DNA from: Eurosta solidaginis
Lineage: Eukaryota; Arthropoda; Insecta; Diptera; Tephritidae
Direction: 5' to 3'
DNA: 64,000 nucleotides
Assembly (NCBI RefSeq): GCF_040869045.1
Contig: NW_027137038.1
Span: 209,463-273,462, forward strand
How positions within the stretch are numbered: position 1 is the stretch's first letter; every line of letters starts with the position of its first letter. A program made the position numbers and the translations under genes. The notes beneath the pieces were generated by a model that did no database searches, was not told where the DNA came from, and saw only the letters and a program-made list of their open reading frames with translations. This document shows positions 60,342 to 64,000 of this stretch, piece after piece.

Positions 60342-63128
60342 TTGCTTACCGGGCTAAAGATTAGCATGCTTAAAATACGTAAGTCGTTTTGTTCAACAAA
60401 TTTGAGTAGATAACTCAGCAGTTGTTTCCATCAGAGCGACAATTTTTGAGATAGTTATTAAAACTGTTTAAAGGTTGTCAAACGTTGTTTCTCGTTGTAT
60501 ATCCTTTAATTCTAGAGTTAAATTGATAAATACCGTGTACGAATTTGTTTAACGCATTTGTTTTGGTTACTCGACGGCTCCGTTCTCGTGTAGCCTACAT
60601 ATTGCGTTTTTTTTTTAATTTGCTTGCCGGGCTAAAGGTTAGCATGCTTAAAATACGTAAGTTGTTTTGTTCAACAAATTTGAGTAGATAACTCAGCAGT
60701 TGTTTCCATCAGAGCGACAATTTTTGAGATAGTTATTAAAACTGTTTAAAGGTTGTCAAACGTTGTTTCTCGATGTATATCCTTTAATTCTAGAGTTAAA
60801 TTTATAAATAACGTGTACGAATTTGTTTAACGCATTTGTTTTGGTTACTCGACGTCTCCGTTCTCGTGTAGCCTACATATTGCGTTTTTTTTAATTTGCT
60901 TACCGGGCTAAAGGTTAGCATGCTTAAAATACGTAAGTCGTTTTGTTCAACAAATTTGAGTAGATAACTCAGCAGTTGTTTGCATCAGAGCGAAAATTTT
61001 TGAGATAGTTATTAAAACTATTTAAAGGTTGTCAAACCATGTTTCTCGTTGTATATCCTTTAATTCTAGAGTTAAATTGATAAATAACGTGTACGAATTT
61101 GTTTAACGCATTTGTTTTGGTTACTGGACGTCTCCGTTCTCGTGTAGCCTACATATTGCGTTTTTTTTTTTTTAATTTGCTTACCGGGCTAAAGGTTAGC
61201 ATGCTTAAAATACGTAAGTCGTTTTGTTCAACAAATTTAAGTAGATAACTCATCAGTTGTTTGCATCAGAGCGACAATTTTTGAGATAGTTTTTAAAACT
61301 GTTTAAAGGTTGTCAAACGTTGTTTCTCGTTGTATATATTTTAATTCTAGAGTTAAATTGATAAATAACGTGTACGAATTTGTTTAACGCATTTGTTTTG
61401 GTTACTCGACGTCTCCGTTCTCGTGTAGCCTACATATTGCGTTTTTTTTTTAATTTGCTTACCGGGCTAAAGGTTAGCATGCTTAAAATACGTAAGTCGT
61501 TTTGTTCAACAAATTTGAGTAGATAACTCAGCAGTTGTTTGCATCAGAGCGACAATTTTTGAGATAGTTATTAAAACTGTTTATAGGTTGTCAAACGTTG
61601 TTTCTCGTTGTATATCCTTTAATTCTAGAGTTAAATTGATAAATAACGTGTACGAATTTGTTTAACGCATTTGTTTTGGTTACTCGACGTCTCCGTTCTC
61701 GTGTAGCCTACATATTGCGTTTTTTTTTTTAATTTGCTTACCGGGCTAAAGGTTAGCATGCTTAAAATACGTAAGTCGTTTTGTTCAACAAATTTAAGTA
61801 GATAACTCATCAGTTGTTTGCATCAGAGCGACAATTTTTGAGATAGTTATTAAAACTGTTTAAAGGTTGTCAAACGTTGTTTCTCGTTGTATATCCTTTA
61901 ATTCTAGAGTTAAATTGATAAATAACGTGTACGAATTTGTTTAACGCATTTGTTTTGGTTACTCGACGTCTCCGTTCTCGTGTAGCCTACATATTGCGTT
62001 TTTTTTTTAATTTGCTTACCGGGCTAAAGGTTAGCATGCTTAAAATACGTAAGTCGTTTTGCTCAACAAATTTAAGTAGATAACTCATCAGTTGTTTGCA
62101 TCAGAGCGACAATTTTTGAGATAGTTATTAAAACTGTTTAAAGGTTGTCAAACGTTGTTTCTCGTTGTATATCCTTTAATTCTAGAGTTAAATTGATAAA
62201 TAACGTGTACGAATTTGTTTAACGCATTTGTTTTGGTTACTCGACGTCTCCGTTCTCGTGTAGCCTACATATTGCGTTTTTTTTTTTTAATTTGCTTACC
62301 GGGCTAAAGGTTAGCATGCTTAAAATACGTAAGTCGTTTTGTTCAACAAATTTGAGTAGATAACTCAGCAGTTGTTTGCATCAGAGCAACAATTTTTGAG
62401 ATAGTTATTAAAACTGTTTAAAGGTTGTCAAACGTTGTTTCTCGTTGTATATCCTTTAATTCTAGAGTTAAATTGATAAATAACGTGTACGAATTTGTTT
62501 AACGCATTTGTTTTGGTTACTCGACGTCTCCGTTCTCGTGTAGCCTACATATTGCGTTTTTTTTTAATTTGCTTACCGGGCTAAAGGTTAGCATGCTTAA
62601 AATACGTAAGTCGTTTTGTTCAACAAATTTGAGTAGATAACTCAGCAGTTGTTTGCATCAGAGCAACAATTTTTGAGATAGTTATTAAAACTGTTTAAAG
62701 GTTGTCAAACGTTGTTTCTCGTTGTATATCCTTTAATTCTAGAGTTAAATTGATAAATAACGTGTACGAATTTGTTTAACGCATTTGTTTTGGTTACTCG
62801 ACGTCTCCGTTCTCGTGTAGCCTACATATTGGGTTTTTTTTTTTTAATTTGCTTACCGGGCTAAAGGTTAGCATGCTTAAAATACGTAAGTCGTTTTGTT
62901 CAACAAATTTAAGTAGATAACTCATCAGTTGTTTGCATCAGAGCGACAATTTTTGAGATAGTTATTAAAACTGTTTAAAGGTTGTCAAACGTTGTTTCTC
63001 GTTGTATATCCTTTAATTCTAGAGTTAAATTGATAAATAACGTGTACGAATTTGTTTAACGCATTTGTTTTGGTTACTCGACGTCTCCGTTCTCGTGTAG
63101 CCTACATATTGCATTTTTTTTTTTTAAT
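60342..63128. repeat. Domain I, 10-monomer HOR copy I1 (2787 bp)
   Basis: Opens with AAAGATTAGC and TACCGTG plus ACGGCTCC (60342), then AAGTTGTTTTG with TCGATGTATATCC (60620), then TTACTGGACG (60896). Seven more monomers include two GAGCAACAA copies (62292, 62569) and a TTGGG-ended one. The opening three recur at 63129, 63408 and 63685. Confidence 0.87.
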
Positions 63129-64000
63129 TTGCTTACCGGGCTAAAGATTAGCATGCTTAAAATACGTAAGTCGTTTTGTTCAACAAATTTGAGTAGATAA
63201 CTCAGCAGTTGTTTCCATCAGAGCGACAATTTTTGAGATAGTTATTAAAACTGTTTAAAGGTTGTCAAACGTTGTTTCTCGTTGTATATCCTTTAATTCT
63301 AGAGTTAAATTGATAAATACCGTGTACGAATTTGTTTAACGCATTTGTTTTGATTACTCGACGGCTCCGTTCTCGTGTAGCCTACATATTGCGTTTTTTT
63401 TTTTAATTTGCTTACCGGGCTAAAGGTTAGCATGCTTAAAATACGTAAGTTGTTTTGTTCAACAAATTTGAGTAGATAACTCAGCAGTTGTTTCCATCAG
63501 AGCGACAATTTTTGAGATAGTTATTAAAACTGTTTAAAGGTTGTCAAACGTTATTTCTCGATGTATATCCTTTAATTCTAGAGTTAAATTGATAAATAAC
63601 GTGTACGAATTTGTTTAACGCATTTGTTTTGGTTACTCGACGTCTCCGTTCTCGTGTAGCCTACATATTGCGTTTTTTTTTAATTTGCTTACCGGGCTAA
63701 AGGTTAGCATGCTTAAAATACGTAAGTCGTTTTGTTCAACAAATTTGAGTAGATAACTCAGCAGTTGTTTGCATCAGAGCGACAATTTTTGAGATAGTTA
63801 TTAAAACTGTTTAAAGGTTGTCAAACGTTATTTCTCGATGTATATCCTTTAATTCTAGAGTTAAATTGATAAATAACGTGTACGAATTTGTTTAACGTAT
63901 TTGTTTTGGTTACTGGACGTCTCCGTTTTCGTGTAGCCTACATATTGCGTTTTTTTTTTTTTAATTTGCTTACCGGGCTAAAGGTTAGCATGCTTAAAAT
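63129..64000. repeat. Domain I, start of copy I2 (runs off the window)
   Basis: Three full monomers plus 35 bases of a fourth match 60342 onward at 2787-2789 bp offset. GTTATTTCTCGATG occurs in both the second and third monomers here but not in I1, pointing to conversion between neighbours after duplication. Confidence 0.85.

Larger units (their letters stand above)
1..64000. repeat. Satellite DNA array, about 279-bp monomer, about 240 head-to-tail copies
   Basis: The same unit, starting TTGCTTACCGGG and ending in an oligo-T run plus AAT, recurs from base 1 to base 64,000 with typical spacing of 277-281 bp. Every copy is in the same orientation and I saw no inversion. Neighbouring monomers differ by a handful of substitutions plus oligo-T length. 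Shorter or longer spacings (99, 213, 230-266 and 309-310 bp) are internally deleted, truncated or internally duplicated monomers. No unrelated sequence interrupts the array, so every stretch without a gene is satellite. Both window ends lie inside the array: the first base falls on a monomer start and the last 35 bases are the start of another. The role is unknown; a centromeric or heterochromatic location is inference from array size and homogeneity. I do not recognise the family. Confidence 0.98.

Noticed and set aside
1..64000. CRISPR array.
   Set aside because: The entire ~279-bp unit repeats. There are no short repeats separated by unique spacers.
1..64000. rRNA gene spacer subrepeats.
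   Set aside because: No 18S, 5.8S or 28S-like sequence appears anywhere and the repeat continues to both ends. Not excludable beyond the window.

Overview
The whole 64,000-base window is one uninterrupted tandem array of a single AT-rich satellite DNA. The monomer is about 277-281 bp, all copies point the same way, and I count about 240 monomer starts including truncated ones. Nothing unrelated to the satellite was found: no protein gene, rRNA, tRNA, transposon, CRISPR array or unique sequence. The longest open frames are about 60-72 codons. They recur with near-identical peptides because they lie inside the repeat, so they are not annotated as genes. This layout fits a eukaryotic centromeric, pericentromeric or other heterochromatic block. 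I do not recognise the satellite family and cannot name the species. In one hand-counted monomer GC is about 33% and CpG is about 1.8 times expectation (14 seen, about 7.7 expected). That argues against long-term CpG-methylation decay and fits many invertebrates better than a vertebrate or plant, but this is inference.

Monomer positions below count from the TTGCTTA start. The + strand is T-rich and each monomer ends in an oligo-T tract of variable length (8 to 14 where uninterrupted). Near its start are several short dyads: GCTAA-AGG-TTAGC, AGCATGCT, TACGTA and TTTGTT-C-AACAAA. Sites 63 (A/G), 77 (T/G) and 87 (G/C) are common variable sites that sort monomers into a few haplotypes.

The array is a mosaic of higher-order repeat (HOR) domains, followed here by private variants. 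(A) 1-3617: monomers with weak higher-order structure. (B) 3618-19754: alternating alpha (8-monomer) and beta (11- or 8-monomer) cycles that form a 16- to 19-monomer super-repeat. (C) 19755-26453: a 13-unit cycle that reuses the beta tail, partly repeated, with the first truncated 99-bp units. (D) 26454-31906: dense truncated units forming composite 359-bp and about 548-bp repeats and a 1998-bp repeat. (E) 31907-33848: a transitional stretch that begins with an alpha-like pair. (F) 33849-47833: a 10-monomer HOR that gains a 6-monomer tail (16-monomer, about 4.49 kb), with a marker 31-bp internal duplication. (H) 47834-60341: nested 3- and 4-monomer cycles inside a 10-monomer period, plus a 7-monomer segment repeated about 8.06 kb away. 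(I) 60342-64000: another 10-monomer period of about 2.79 kb that runs off the window.

There are no genes to work together. The sequence records repeated unequal exchange and local amplification: hybrid monomers, shared deletion junctions copied many times, and HOR units that grew or shrank by whole monomers. All coordinates and marker assignments were read by eye. Monomer boundaries should be good to a base or two, but sequence identities were not computed.
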